Part shown: positions 22,342-29,423 of the stretch, piece by piece
Numbering within the stretch: the stretch's first letter is position 1
Layout: each line of letters begins with the position of its first letter
Assembly (NCBI GenBank): GCA_964569315.1
Contig: CAZMUZ010000040.1
Location: 1 to 29,423, forward strand
DNA length: 29,423 bases
Direction of reading: 5' to 3'
Origin: CADEFF01 sp964569315
GTDB lineage: Bacteria > Pseudomonadota > Alphaproteobacteria > Dongiales > Dongiaceae
Translations under genes and position numbers: made by a program
The notes under the pieces: generated by a model
What the model saw: the letters and a program-made list of their open reading frames with translations, nothing else
Databases searched by the model: none
What the model was told of the DNA's origin: nothing

Positions 22342-23172
22342 TCAGGCCGAGACGGCCGTCAGGTTGCGCGCCCCGCCGATGAGCTGGCGATAGACCAGCG
22401 TGTGCAGCGCGATGATGGTCGCCTGCATCGCGTAGCCGAGCATGGCCTGGATGAAAAGCGAGGCGTAGGGCGCGGCGGCGCTGAGGCCGCTCGCATCGAG
22501 GGCCAGCGCTACGGCGAAGAAGAGCAGCAGGAAGGGCAGGATCACGAGAACGAGGGCGAAGCCGATCCAGACCGCCCGGACGCCGCGCGTCGCCTCGAGC
22601 GCCTGCGCGACGCGCAGCGGCCGGTCGATGGCGGCGGCCGGGAGAATCAGCATGGCGCGCACATAGACGAAGATCGCGAGCGCGAGGCCCGCCGCGGTCA
22701 CGAAGTTGATGCCGGCCGGCGTCGCCAGAAGACCGAGGCCGACCAGCGCCATCGCGAGGCTCATGAGGAAGCTCGCGAGCACCACGGTCAGCATGATTCC
22801 GACCAGCCGCGCCAGATAGCCGAGCTCGCGCCGGCCCCAGCGGAGCCCGAGCCCGTCCGCGGGGCCGATCAGCAGGCGACGGGTCCAGGCCACCGAGAAG
22901 ATCGTGACGAAGGCGAGGTTGATGCAGAAGATCATCAGCATCGTCATGAACTCGCCGAAGGTGGGCAGGCGGCCCGCCGCCGGGTCGATGAGCGTCAGCA
23001 GGCCGGTCGCGACCATCGCGATCTCGAGCAGGAAGGACCCGATCGCGGGAAGGATCGCCAGCAGCAGGACCGCGTTGCGCTCGCGCCAGATCGTCTTCAG
23101 CGCATCGCCGGCGAGCGGGAGGAAGGTCGCCGCACCGGAAGCGTTCGGGCCGCGCGGCGGCGTCGCGCTCAC
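22342..23172 (-). CDS. Integral membrane protein of unknown function, coupled to pyrF
   Basis: 276 residues with GTG start at 23172; the GTGA overlaps the pyrF stop. An ATG-initiated reading further upstream would run through pyrF and is a shadow. The chain has about six hydrophobic segments: VLLLAILPAIGSFLLEIAM, MTMLMIFCINLAFVTIFSVA, LVGIMLTVVLASFLMSLAMA, a segment from GLALAIFVYVRAMLILPAAA, FALVLVILPFLLLFFAVALA and a last one near AMLGYAMQATIIALHTL. Cytoplasmic loops are Arg-rich (WTRRLLIGPADGLGLRWGRR). I do not recognise a family with confidence; the layout resembles small DUF-type polytopic proteins. The tight coupling to pyrF suggests co-expression only. Confidence 0.8.
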   Translation of the reverse strand: MSATPPRGPNASGAATFLPLAGDALKTIWRERNAVLLLAILPAIGSFLLEIAMVATGLLTLIDPAAGRLPTFGEFMTMLMIFCINLAFVTIFSVAWTRRLLIGPADGLGLRWGRRELGYLARLVGIMLTVVLASFLMSLAMALVGLGLLATPAGINFVTAAGLALAIFVYVRAMLILPAAAIDRPLRVAQALEATRGVRAVWIGFALVLVILPFLLLFFAVALALDASGLSAAAPYASLFIQAMLGYAMQATIIALHTLVYRQLIGGARNLTAVSA

Positions 23173-23891
23173 GGCGTCGCGCCCTTGGCGATCTCCTGCG
23201 CGATGCTCCGTGCCGCGGCCCTGGGATCGGGCGCGCCGGTGATCGGCCGGCCCACCACGAGGAAATCGGCGCCCTGGGTGACCGCATCGCCCGGCCCCAT
23301 GATCCGCTTCTGGTCGTTGCTCGCGGCCCAGCTCGGGCGGATGCCGGGCACCACCAGCTTGAATTCGGGCCCGCATTCGGCGCGCAGCCCCGCCACCTCG
23401 CGGGCCGAGCAGACCACGCCGTCGAGCCCGGACTTCCGGGCGAGCAGGGCCAGGCGCTTGACCTGATCGGCAACTGGAACGGCCTGGCCGACATCGCGCA
23501 GATCCTCGTCCGAAAGGCTGGTGAGCACGGTGACGGCGATCACCAGCGGCTTCGGCTTGCCGACGCGCGCGGCACCTTCCGCCGCCGCCTTGGCGGCCGC
23601 CTCCATCATGGCGCGGCCGCCCGCCGCATGGACGTTCAGCATGTAGGGGCCGAGCGCCGCGGCGCTGCGCACCGCGCCGGCGACCGTGTTCGGAATGTCG
23701 TGAAACTTGAGGTCGAGGAAGATGCGCTGGCGCGTGGCCGCGAGCTTTGCGACCCCGGCGGGGCCGTTTGCCGCGAAGAACTCGAGGCCGACCTTGAGCC
23801 CGCCCGCGGACCCGGCGAGCGAGCGAGCGAGCTTCTGCGCGGCGTCGAGCTCGACCATGTCGAGTGCAACGAAGAGCCGATCGACGGACAT
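23169..23891 (-). CDS. pyrF: Orotidine 5'-phosphate decarboxylase
   Basis: 240 residues, full length. It performs the last step of de novo UMP synthesis. The catalytic Asp-x-Lys-x-x-Asp array is intact in IFLDLKFHDIPNTV (Asp60, Lys62, Asp65). Substrate-phosphate contacts sit in VVPGIRPSWAASNDQKRI and FLVVGRPITGAPDP. The N-terminus RLFVALDM is the expected first strand. GGAAGG lies about 9 nt before the ATG. It follows lapA on the same strand, an order also found in E. coli (lapA-lapB-pyrF). Confidence 0.97.
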   Translation of the reverse strand: MSVDRLFVALDMVELDAAQKLARSLAGSAGGLKVGLEFFAANGPAGVAKLAATRQRIFLDLKFHDIPNTVAGAVRSAAALGPYMLNVHAAGGRAMMEAAAKAAAEGAARVGKPKPLVIAVTVLTSLSDEDLRDVGQAVPVADQVKRLALLARKSGLDGVVCSAREVAGLRAECGPEFKLVVPGIRPSWAASNDQKRIMGPGDAVTQGADFLVVGRPITGAPDPRAAARSIAQEIAKGATP

Positions 23892-23970
23892 TCCGAAACG
23901 CCTTCCAACCTGACAGCCCCGATCCCGGGCGCCCCGCTTTTACCGCGACGGGGCGGGCTTGTCATGGGTG

Positions 23971-24036
23971 CGCTGCTCGAGGGCGCGCGCTACTCGAAGG
24001 GGGCGCTGCTAGAGGCGGCGCGCGGCTCGAGGGGCG
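23971..24036. repeat. Imperfect tandem duplication, about 33-bp unit, between lapA and pyrF
   Basis: Two units start at 23971 and 24004, both with CGCTGCT and sharing GAGG, GGCGCGCG and CTCGA blocks in the same order. The repeat lies just beyond the lapA stop on that strand. It is too diverged and short to assign a role; replication slippage is a simple explanation. Confidence 0.4.
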
Positions 24037-24043
24037 GCGCCGG

Positions 24044-24427
24044 TCACGGGGGTGGCAGCTCGGCGATGGCCACGGAACGCGCGGTGCTGCCGGGGAGCGC
24101 GGGCGGCGCTGCGGGCACCGGCTGCCGGCGCTTCGTCTCGGCGAGCTCGGCGCGGAGCCGCTCGGTTTCGGCGGCGAGCCGCCGCGCCTTCCGCCGATGC
24201 TTGCCGCCGCTAAGCCAGGCGATGAGCCCGCCGGCGAGGAATCCGGCCAGCACGGAGCCGAGCACGATCAGATAGCCCGGCAGCTCGACGCCCCAGGGCA
24301 GGGGCCAGAGCGAAACCGCGATCGGCGCCCGGTTCGCGACGGCGAAGACGACCACGATCAGGGCGAGCGGAATGGTGACGAGGAGGGACAGGCGCCGCAG
24401 AGCGGCGGACGGGCCGTGCCGGGCCAA
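24044..24427 (-). CDS. lapA: LapA-domain (DUF1049) membrane protein
   Basis: 127 residues. Two hydrophobic segments, LSLLVTIPLALIVVVFAVAN and PGYLIVLGSVLAGFLAGGLI, are joined by the short loop RAPIAVSLWPLPWGVEL, the LapA pattern. A basic, coiled-coil-prone stretch follows (HRRKARRLAAETERLRAELA). In E. coli LapA works with LapB to control LpxC and LPS assembly at the inner membrane. The only start giving the full first helix is TTG at 24427, directly after the ihfB TAA, so it is probably translated by ribosomes ending ihfB. No lapB follows here; pyrF does. Confidence 0.87.
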   Translation of the reverse strand: MARHGPSAALRRLSLLVTIPLALIVVVFAVANRAPIAVSLWPLPWGVELPGYLIVLGSVLAGFLAGGLIAWLSGGKHRRKARRLAAETERLRAELAETKRRQPVPAAPPALPGSTARSVAIAELPPP

Positions 24428-24715
24428 TTACTCGGACTTGCCGTTGAGCCGCTCGCGCAGCTGCTTGCCCGTCTTGAAGAACGGGATGACCTTGCGGGCA
24501 ACCGACACCGAATCGCCGGTGCGCGGATTGCGGCCCATGCGGGCATCCCGTTGCTTGACCGAAAAGGCTCCGAAGCCCCGGAGTTCCACGCGGTCGCCGC
24601 GGGCGAGCGCCGTCGTGATCTCGTCGAAGATGGCCGTGACGATCCGCTCCACGTCCCGGTGGTAGAGATGCGGGTTCAATTGCCCGATCTTCAGGATCAA
24701 CTCGGATTTCGTCAT
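24428..24715 (-). CDS. ihfB: Integration host factor subunit beta
   Basis: 95 residues, typical for IHF-beta. This is a DNA-bending nucleoid protein acting as a heterodimer with IHF-alpha. MTKSELILKI and the dimer core VERIVTAIFDEITTALARGD are followed by VELRGFGAFSVKQRDARMGR and NPRTG, with Pro64 at the tip of the DNA-intercalating arm, then VIPFFKTGKQLRERL. I chose the ATG at 24715, with GCAGAGG just upstream, over the ATG at 24790, which adds non-family residues. The order rpsA-ihfB-lapA is conserved in proteobacteria. Confidence 0.96.
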   Translation of the reverse strand: MTKSELILKIGQLNPHLYHRDVERIVTAIFDEITTALARGDRVELRGFGAFSVKQRDARMGRNPRTGDSVSVARKVIPFFKTGKQLRERLNGKSE

Positions 24716-24865
24716 GGCCTCTGCTTCCCCCGGCAGAGGGCCGCCCAAACGCCCCCGGCGGCCTGCCGGCATCGCCTGCGAGGGTGCCAAACCCGCCCGG
24801 CAGCGTCAAGGCTAAGTCTCTAGGAATGCTTTGTTTTCTCGACCGGCCGTTAAGGCTGTTCCAGG

Positions 24866-24903
24866 CCCGAAAGCGAAGGGCCCGGCGCTTTCGCACCGGG
24901 CCC
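24866..24903 (-). terminator. Probable rho-independent terminator of rpsA
   Basis: GGGCCCGG (24878-24885) pairs perfectly with CCGGGCCC (24896-24903) around a 10-nt loop. Read on the minus strand the stem is followed by TTCGCTTT. It begins about 40 nt after the rpsA stop and precedes ihfB, so ihfB can be expressed separately. Confidence 0.6.
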
Positions 24904-24941
24904 CGGGTCGCAAAACCGGCCGTTTGCGGCGGCAATCGGGG

Positions 24942-26699
24942 CTATTCGGCGTCGTCGCCGTCGCCGTCCTTGCCCTTCGACTTGCTCTTCTCGCGGCTCT
25001 CCTGCGCCTTCGAGATCGCGGCGCCCAGGATGTCGCCGAGGCTGGCGCCCGAGTCGGAGGAGCCGTATTCGGCGAGCGCCTGCTTGTCCTCCTCGACCTC
25101 GCGCGCCTTGATCGAGAGGCTGAGCTTGCGCGTCTTCGGGTCGAGCGCCGTGATCTTCGCATCGACCTTCTCGCCGACGGCGAAGCGGTCGGCGCGCTGC
25201 TCGCTGCGCTCGCGGGCAAGGTCGGACTTGCGGATGAAGGCGGTCACGCCGTCGCTCACCTGGACCTCGATCCCGTTGTCCTGGACCGCGGTCACCGTGC
25301 AGGTGACGACGTCGCCCTTCTTCATGGCGGAGGCGGTGGTGGCGAAGTGGTCGGCCGAGAGCTGCTTGATGCCGAGGCTGATGCGCTCCTTCTCGACATC
25401 GACGTCGAGCAGCTTCACGCGGACATTGTCGCCCTTCTTGTAGTCCTGGATCGCCTCTTCGCCCGACTTCTGCCAGTCGATGTCGGAGAGATGGACCATG
25501 CCGTCGATATCTCCCGGCAGCCCGACGAACAGGCCGAACTCCGTGATGTTCCTGACCTCGCCCTCGAGCTCCGAGCCGATCGGATGCTTCTCGAGGAAGG
25601 ACTGCCACGGATTGTCCAGGCACTGCTTGAGGCCGAGGCTGATCCGACGCTTCTGCGGATCGACGTCGAGGACCATGACCTCGACTTCCTGGCTGGTGGA
25701 CAGGATCTTGCCCGGATGGACGTTCTTCTTGGTCCAGCTCATCTCGGAGACATGGACCAGGCCTTCGATGCCGGGTTCCAGCTCCACGAAGGCGCCGTAG
25801 TCCGTGATGTTGCTGACGCGGCCCTTGAACTTGGTCTGGACCGGGTATTTTGCCGCCACGTTCTCCCAGGGATCGGCCTCGAGCTGCTTCATGCCGAGCG
25901 AGATGCGCTGGGTCTCGGGATTGAAGCGGACGACCTGGACCTGCACGGTCTGGCCGATATGCAGCGCTTCGGAGGGGTGGTTGATGCGCTTCCAGGCGAT
26001 GTCGGTCACGTGCAACAGACCGTCGACGCCGCCGAGATCGACGAAGGCGCCGTAGTCGGTGATGTTCTTGACCACGCCCTGCAGCACCTGGCCTTCCTTC
26101 AGGTTGGCCACCAGCTCGGAGCGCGCCTCGGCGCGGCTCTCTTCGAGCACGGCGCGGCGCGACACCACGATGTTGCCGCGGCTCCTGTCCATCTTGAGGA
26201 TGAGGAAGGGCTGCGGGCTGCCCATCAGCGGGCCGGCATCGCGCACCGGACGGATATCGACCTGGCTGCCCGGCAGGAAGGCGACGGCGCCCGATAGATC
26301 GACGGTGAAGCCGCCCTTGACCCGGCCGAAGATCACGCCGGTCACGCGCTGCTGATCCTTGAAGTTCTTTTCCAGCAGCATCCAGGCCTCTTCGCGGCGG
26401 GCCTTCTCGCGGCTGAGGACCGCTTCGCCGTGCTTGTCCTCCATGCGCTCGAGATAGACTTCGACCTCGTCGCCGACCTTGATCTCCTGGCGGGTGCCGG
26501 CCTGGGTGAATTCCTTGAGCGCGACGCGGCCCTCGGATTTGAGGCCGACATCGACGAGCGCGGTGTCGTTCTCGATCGACACGACGCGACCCCGGAGCAC
26601 GCTCCCCTCGAGGCCGGAGCCTTGGCCGAGGGATTCATCGAGGAGGGCGGCGAAACTCTCTTTCTTGACGGTATCGGCGTCGGTAGCGGTGCGAGCCAT
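24942..26699 (-). CDS. rpsA: 30S ribosomal protein S1
   Basis: 585 residues, near the usual length for six S1 RNA-binding domains. Repeated S1 signatures are visible: VDVGLKSEGRVAL (domain 1), KGGFTVDLSGAVAFLPGSQV (2), ITDYGAFVDLGGVDGLLHVT (3), ITDYGAFVELEPGIEGLVHV (4), ITEFGLFVGLPGDIDGMVHL (5) and VQDNGIEVQVSDGVTAFIRK (6). It recruits mRNA to the 30S subunit. I chose the ATG at 26699 (MARTATDADTVKKESF) with GGAAAGG about 12 nt upstream; an ATG at 26765 adds atypical residues. The C-terminus is acidic/basic and disordered. The 125 bp upstream contain a small GCGGG/CCCGC hairpin (26773-26786) that could take part in leader control. Confidence 0.97.
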   Translation of the reverse strand: MARTATDADTVKKESFAALLDESLGQGSGLEGSVLRGRVVSIENDTALVDVGLKSEGRVALKEFTQAGTRQEIKVGDEVEVYLERMEDKHGEAVLSREKARREEAWMLLEKNFKDQQRVTGVIFGRVKGGFTVDLSGAVAFLPGSQVDIRPVRDAGPLMGSPQPFLILKMDRSRGNIVVSRRAVLEESRAEARSELVANLKEGQVLQGVVKNITDYGAFVDLGGVDGLLHVTDIAWKRINHPSEALHIGQTVQVQVVRFNPETQRISLGMKQLEADPWENVAAKYPVQTKFKGRVSNITDYGAFVELEPGIEGLVHVSEMSWTKKNVHPGKILSTSQEVEVMVLDVDPQKRRISLGLKQCLDNPWQSFLEKHPIGSELEGEVRNITEFGLFVGLPGDIDGMVHLSDIDWQKSGEEAIQDYKKGDNVRVKLLDVDVEKERISLGIKQLSADHFATTASAMKKGDVVTCTVTAVQDNGIEVQVSDGVTAFIRKSDLARERSEQRADRFAVGEKVDAKITALDPKTRKLSLSIKAREVEEDKQALAEYGSSDSGASLGDILGAAISKAQESREKSKSKGKDGDGDDAE

Positions 26700-26824
26700 G
26701 CGGATCAATGCCTTTCCAAGATTTTCAGGCCGGCCGGTTGTATCCGGCGGTCTTCGGGTTGCCATCGCGCCGGCGGGACATCCCGCGCGACGCTTGCTTT
26801 GTTTCGAGGCCGGAAACGCCGATC

Positions 26825-27508
26825 CTAATCCGCACCGTCGATCCGCTCGAGGATGATGGCGAGGGCGGCGGCGAATACGCCGTCCGCATCCAGCGCCGTG
26901 CTGTCGATCACGACCGCGTCGGGCGCCGGTTTCGTCGGCGCGGCGACGCGACCGCTATCGCGGGCGTCCCGCCGCTCCATGTCCTGCAAAACGCGCGCAT
27001 ATATACTCGCCGCCCCGCGGTCGAGCAACTCCTTGTGGCGGCGGGCGGCGCGGGCTTCGGCGGTCGCCGTCACGAAGATTTTCACGGTTGCGTCGGGGCA
27101 AATCACCGTGCCGATGTCGCGCCCGTCGAGAACCGCGCCCGGCAAGGGATTTCCCTTGGAATCCATTGGATTAGCGGCAAAATCCCGCTGCAGGGCGAGG
27201 AGCGCCTGCCGGACGGCGGGGTAGGCGGCGACGCGGGAGGCGATCTCCCCCACCCGCTCGCTCCGGAGCGCGGGATCGCGGAGCTCGGCCGCCGTCACGG
27301 CCCGGGCGGCCGCCGCGGCGGCGGCTGCGTCCTCGGGATCGCCGCCGCGCTCCAGCAGCCGCTTGGCCACGCCGCGATAGAGCAACCCGGTATCCAGCAC
27401 GGCAAATCCCAGATGCTCGGCGATGCGGTGGGCGAGCGTGCCCTTGCCCGAGGCGGATGGCCCGTCGATGGCGATGACGATCCTGCCCTTGCCGGTGCTG
27501 CGGGACAT
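26825..27508 (-). CDS. cmk: Cytidylate kinase
   Basis: 227 residues, full length. It phosphorylates CMP and dCMP using ATP. The P-loop GPSASGKGT is at residues 16-24, then FAVLDTGLLYRGVA, the CMP-binding VLDGRDIGTVICPDATVKIF, and the lid region RRHKELLDRGAASIYARVL. The order aroA-cmk-rpsA is the usual one in alphaproteobacteria. It follows aroA by 16 bp, so the two are probably co-transcribed. An alanine run (AAAAAAAARA) near residue 65 is unusual but harmless-looking. Confidence 0.97.
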   Translation of the reverse strand: MSRSTGKGRIVIAIDGPSASGKGTLAHRIAEHLGFAVLDTGLLYRGVAKRLLERGGDPEDAAAAAAAARAVTAAELRDPALRSERVGEIASRVAAYPAVRQALLALQRDFAANPMDSKGNPLPGAVLDGRDIGTVICPDATVKIFVTATAEARAARRHKELLDRGAASIYARVLQDMERRDARDSGRVAAPTKPAPDAVVIDSTALDADGVFAAALAIILERIDGAD

Positions 27509-27524
27509 GCGACGGCGATCCCGG

Positions 27525-28847
27525 TCAGCCGGCGGCGATACGGGCGCCGAGGCCGTTCATCAGCGCGACGAAATCGGGAAAGCTCGTCTCGATCGGCCGG
27601 CCGTCGTCGATCGCGACCGGCTTTCCCGTCGTCATGCCGAGCACCAGGAAGGCCATGGCGATGCGGTGATCGAGCGCGGTCTCGACGGTGCCGCCGCCCC
27701 GGGGGGCGGCGCCCGTGCCTTCGACGACGAGACTGTCGGCGCCGGCCTCGACCGTGACGCCGCAGGCCGCGAGGCCGCGCGCGATCGCGGCGAGCCGGTC
27801 GCTTTCCTTGACGCGAAGCTCGCCGAGGCCGCGCATCACCGTGCGGCCTTCGGCGCAGGCAGCCGCGACGGCGAGGATCGGGTATTCGTCGATCATGCTG
27901 GGCGCGCGCGCGGCCGGCACCTCGATCCCCCGGAGGCGCGAGCTCCGCACGCGCAGATCGCCGATCGGCTCGCCGCCGGCGTCGCGGCGATTGAGAACCT
28001 CGATGGACGCACCCATCTCGCTGAGGGTCTCGATCAGGCCGATGCGATGCGGATTGAGGCCGACATCGCTCAAGGTGGCGTCGGAGCCTTCCCGCAGCAG
28101 GGCGGCGACCAGCGGAAAAGCGGCCGAGGAAGGATCGGCGGGGACGGCGATCGGCCGGCCCGCGAGCTCGGGCTGGCCCTGCAGCCGGACGAGCCGGCCC
28201 TCGGCCGTCTCCTCGACCGCGAGCGAGGCGCCGAAATGGCGCAGCATCAGCTCGGTATGGTCGCGCGTCGGCTCCGGTTCGATCACGCTGGTTTCGCCCG
28301 GCGTGTTGAGGCCCGCCAACAGGATCGCGGACTTGATCTGCGCCGAGGCGACCGGCAGGCGATAGCGGATCGGCACCGGCGTCGCCGTGCCGATCACCGC
28401 AAGCGGCAGCCTGCCGCCGTCGCGCGCCGTGATCGTCGCACCCATCTCGCGCAAGGGCGTCGCCACCCGCTCCATGGGGCGGCCGCGCAGCGACGCATCG
28501 CCGGTGAAGAAGACAGTGATCGGATGGGTCGCGACCAGCCCCATCAGGAGACGCGCGCCGGTGCCGGCATTGCCCATGTCGATGACGTCGGCCGGCTCCG
28601 CGAGCCCGCCGACGCCGCGGCCGGCGACGCGCCAGCGTCCGGTGCCTTCCTGCGCGACGGTCGCGCCGAGCGCCCGCATGGCCGCCGCCGTGCGTAGCAC
28701 GTCCTCGCCCTCGAGCAGGCCCTCGATGCGGGTCTCGCCGACGGCGAGCGCCCCCAGCATCAGCGCGCGATGCGAGATCGATTTGTCCCCCGGGACGCGC
28801 ACGCGTCCCCGGATCGGGCCGGAGGCTTCGGAAACCAGCCGCGTCAC
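27525..28847 (-). CDS. aroA: 3-phosphoshikimate 1-carboxyvinyltransferase (EPSP synthase), class II-like
   Basis: 440 residues, full length. It joins PEP to shikimate-3-phosphate in aromatic amino acid synthesis. Active-site motifs are VPGDKSISHRALML, MGNAGTGARLLMGLV, FFTGDASLRGRPMERV, ASAQIKSAILLAGL, EPTRDHTELMLRHFGA and ELRVKESDRLAAIARGL. GDKS, SAQIK and RDHTE are the class II hallmarks. Two positions depart from the glyphosate-insensitive class II enzyme of Agrobacterium CP4: Gly95 where CP4 has Ala100, and NPHR where class II usually has NxTR. It is divergent from the zinc-ribbon gene at 29104 and upstream of cmk. Confidence 0.96.
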   Translation of the reverse strand: MTRLVSEASGPIRGRVRVPGDKSISHRALMLGALAVGETRIEGLLEGEDVLRTAAAMRALGATVAQEGTGRWRVAGRGVGGLAEPADVIDMGNAGTGARLLMGLVATHPITVFFTGDASLRGRPMERVATPLREMGATITARDGGRLPLAVIGTATPVPIRYRLPVASAQIKSAILLAGLNTPGETSVIEPEPTRDHTELMLRHFGASLAVEETAEGRLVRLQGQPELAGRPIAVPADPSSAAFPLVAALLREGSDATLSDVGLNPHRIGLIETLSEMGASIEVLNRRDAGGEPIGDLRVRSSRLRGIEVPAARAPSMIDEYPILAVAAACAEGRTVMRGLGELRVKESDRLAAIARGLAACGVTVEAGADSLVVEGTGAAPRGGGTVETALDHRIAMAFLVLGMTTGKPVAIDDGRPIETSFPDFVALMNGLGARIAAG

Positions 28848-29023
28848 GATGCGATGTCGCTCCCCCGTTGCCGCGCCGGAACGGCGCCGGAACCCGGCCT
28901 CGCCCCTCCCGCCGGACGCGGCGGAGCGCGGTTCATTAGCATAATACGACCGGTTGCGGCGACCGGCTCATGGCCCGGCCGAACCGGCCCGCCGCCGCCC
29001 CGAACGGCAGTTTCCGATTACCT

Positions 29024-29052
29024 TTGACAGGGCCGGGGGATCGTGGCAATTG
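29024..29052 (+). promoter_or_regulatory. Putative promoter of the FYDLN-type zinc-ribbon gene
   Basis: A perfect TTGACA (29024-29029) with a 17-nt spacer to CAATTG (29047-29052), a weak -10. It lies about 50 bp before the GTG start, in the 256-bp divergent gap with aroA. That gap also holds CCGG-rich inverted repeats at 28950-28998. Confidence 0.4.
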
Positions 29053-29103
29053 GCAGCCCGTTTCGCGGGTCACCCCCTTCAAATCTTGCGGAGGCACATA
29101 AGC

Positions 29104-29423
29104 GTGGTCAAAGCAGCCTGGGGCTTGAAGCGCACCTGCCAAAGCTGTAGCGCGCATTTCTACGACATGCAGAAGAGTCCGATCGCCTGCCCGAAATGCG
29201 GCGCGATCTACGATCCCGATGCCGTCGCCAAGACCCGTCGCAGCCGCACGGCGACCGGCGCCGACAAGCTCGCCGCGCAGCGCCAGGCGGCTCGCCGACC
29301 CGAGCCCGCGGAAGCGGCGGAGGTCGCAGACGACGAGATCGAGGCGATCGAGGGAGAGGATGACGAGGAAGAGCCCGTCATCGAGGACACCTCCGAGCTC
29401 GGCAGCGACGAGGACGTCGCCGC
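29104..29423 (+). CDS. TIGR02300/FYDLN-acid family zinc-ribbon protein (runs off right edge)
   Basis: I read this frame directly: GTG at 29104, open to the window end (106 residues seen). GGAGG lies 9 nt before the GTG. The N-terminus MVKAAWGLKRTCQSCSAHFY matches the TIGR02300 family (GTKRxCxxCxxxFYDL), with zinc-ligand Cys12, Cys15, Cys29 and Cys32 in CQSC and CPKC. Here the family's FYDLN is FYDMQ. After a basic segment (KTRRSRTATGADK) the chain is strongly acidic (EIEAIEGEDDEEEPVIED), as expected for this family. Function is unknown. It lies next to aroA, a frequent neighbour in alphaproteobacteria. Confidence 0.9.
   Translation, partial: MVKAAWGLKRTCQSCSAHFYDMQKSPIACPKCGAIYDPDAVAKTRRSRTATGADKLAAQRQAARRPEPAEAAEVADDEIEAIEGEDDEEEPVIEDTSELGSDEDVA

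Noticed and set aside
1..29423. tRNA, rRNA, CRISPR array, insertion sequence or prophage genes
   Set aside because: No T-loop/acceptor patterns, regularly spaced repeats, transposase motifs or phage proteins were found on either strand by eye.

Overview
The window is GC-rich chromosomal DNA of an alphaproteobacterium, most like Rhodospirillales or a related soil lineage. The evidence is the aroA-cmk-rpsA-ihfB-lapA-pyrF order, a FYDLN-type zinc-ribbon gene beside aroA, many 4-nt ATGA/GTGA gene overlaps, and two palindromic repeat types common in alphaproteobacterial intergenic DNA. I see no phage, transposase, CRISPR, tRNA or rRNA. Nearly everything belongs to known families.

Layout. 1-462 (minus): 5' part of a CHASE2 sensor gene. 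667-6183 (plus): a polyamine-type ABC importer (binding protein, two permeases, ATPase) followed by a GT1 glycosyltransferase with an 86-residue Lys/Ala/Pro-rich histone-H1-like N-terminal tail. 6208-6305: a two-hairpin palindromic repeat at the end of that operon. 6305-7836: a divergent pair, a Tat-exported intradiol dioxygenase and a tandem double cupin. 7837-8591: a 755-bp stretch without a clear gene that holds four strong hairpins and a possible gene remnant.

8592-15784 (minus): a fatty-acid beta-oxidation operon, acyl-CoA synthetase - thiolase - hydroxyacyl-CoA dehydrogenase/enoyl-CoA hydratase - acyl-CoA dehydrogenase. The first three genes are translationally coupled, and a three-copy 28-29-nt repeat precedes the last. 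An SDR gene (15904-16686, minus) lies upstream, divergent from pgk (16808-18016, plus). 18209-19342 (plus) is an orphan Tat-type solute-binding protein. azlCD (19351-20420, minus) encodes a branched-chain amino-acid exporter and stands almost back-to-back with a secreted sorbosone-dehydrogenase-like beta-propeller protein (20455-21708). A Nudix hydrolase follows (21790-22338).

22342-28847 (minus) is the housekeeping block read as aroA, cmk, rpsA, ihfB, lapA, pyrF and a membrane protein coupled to pyrF. A TIGR02300/FYDLN-type protein starts divergently at 29104 and runs off the right edge.

Most promising for follow-up: the H1-tailed glycosyltransferase in an importer operon, the hairpin cluster at 8159-8350, and the orphan binding protein with an altered ligand-site residue. 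I do not see a clear undescribed defence or mobile system, and the long opposite-strand reading frames are GC-driven shadows.
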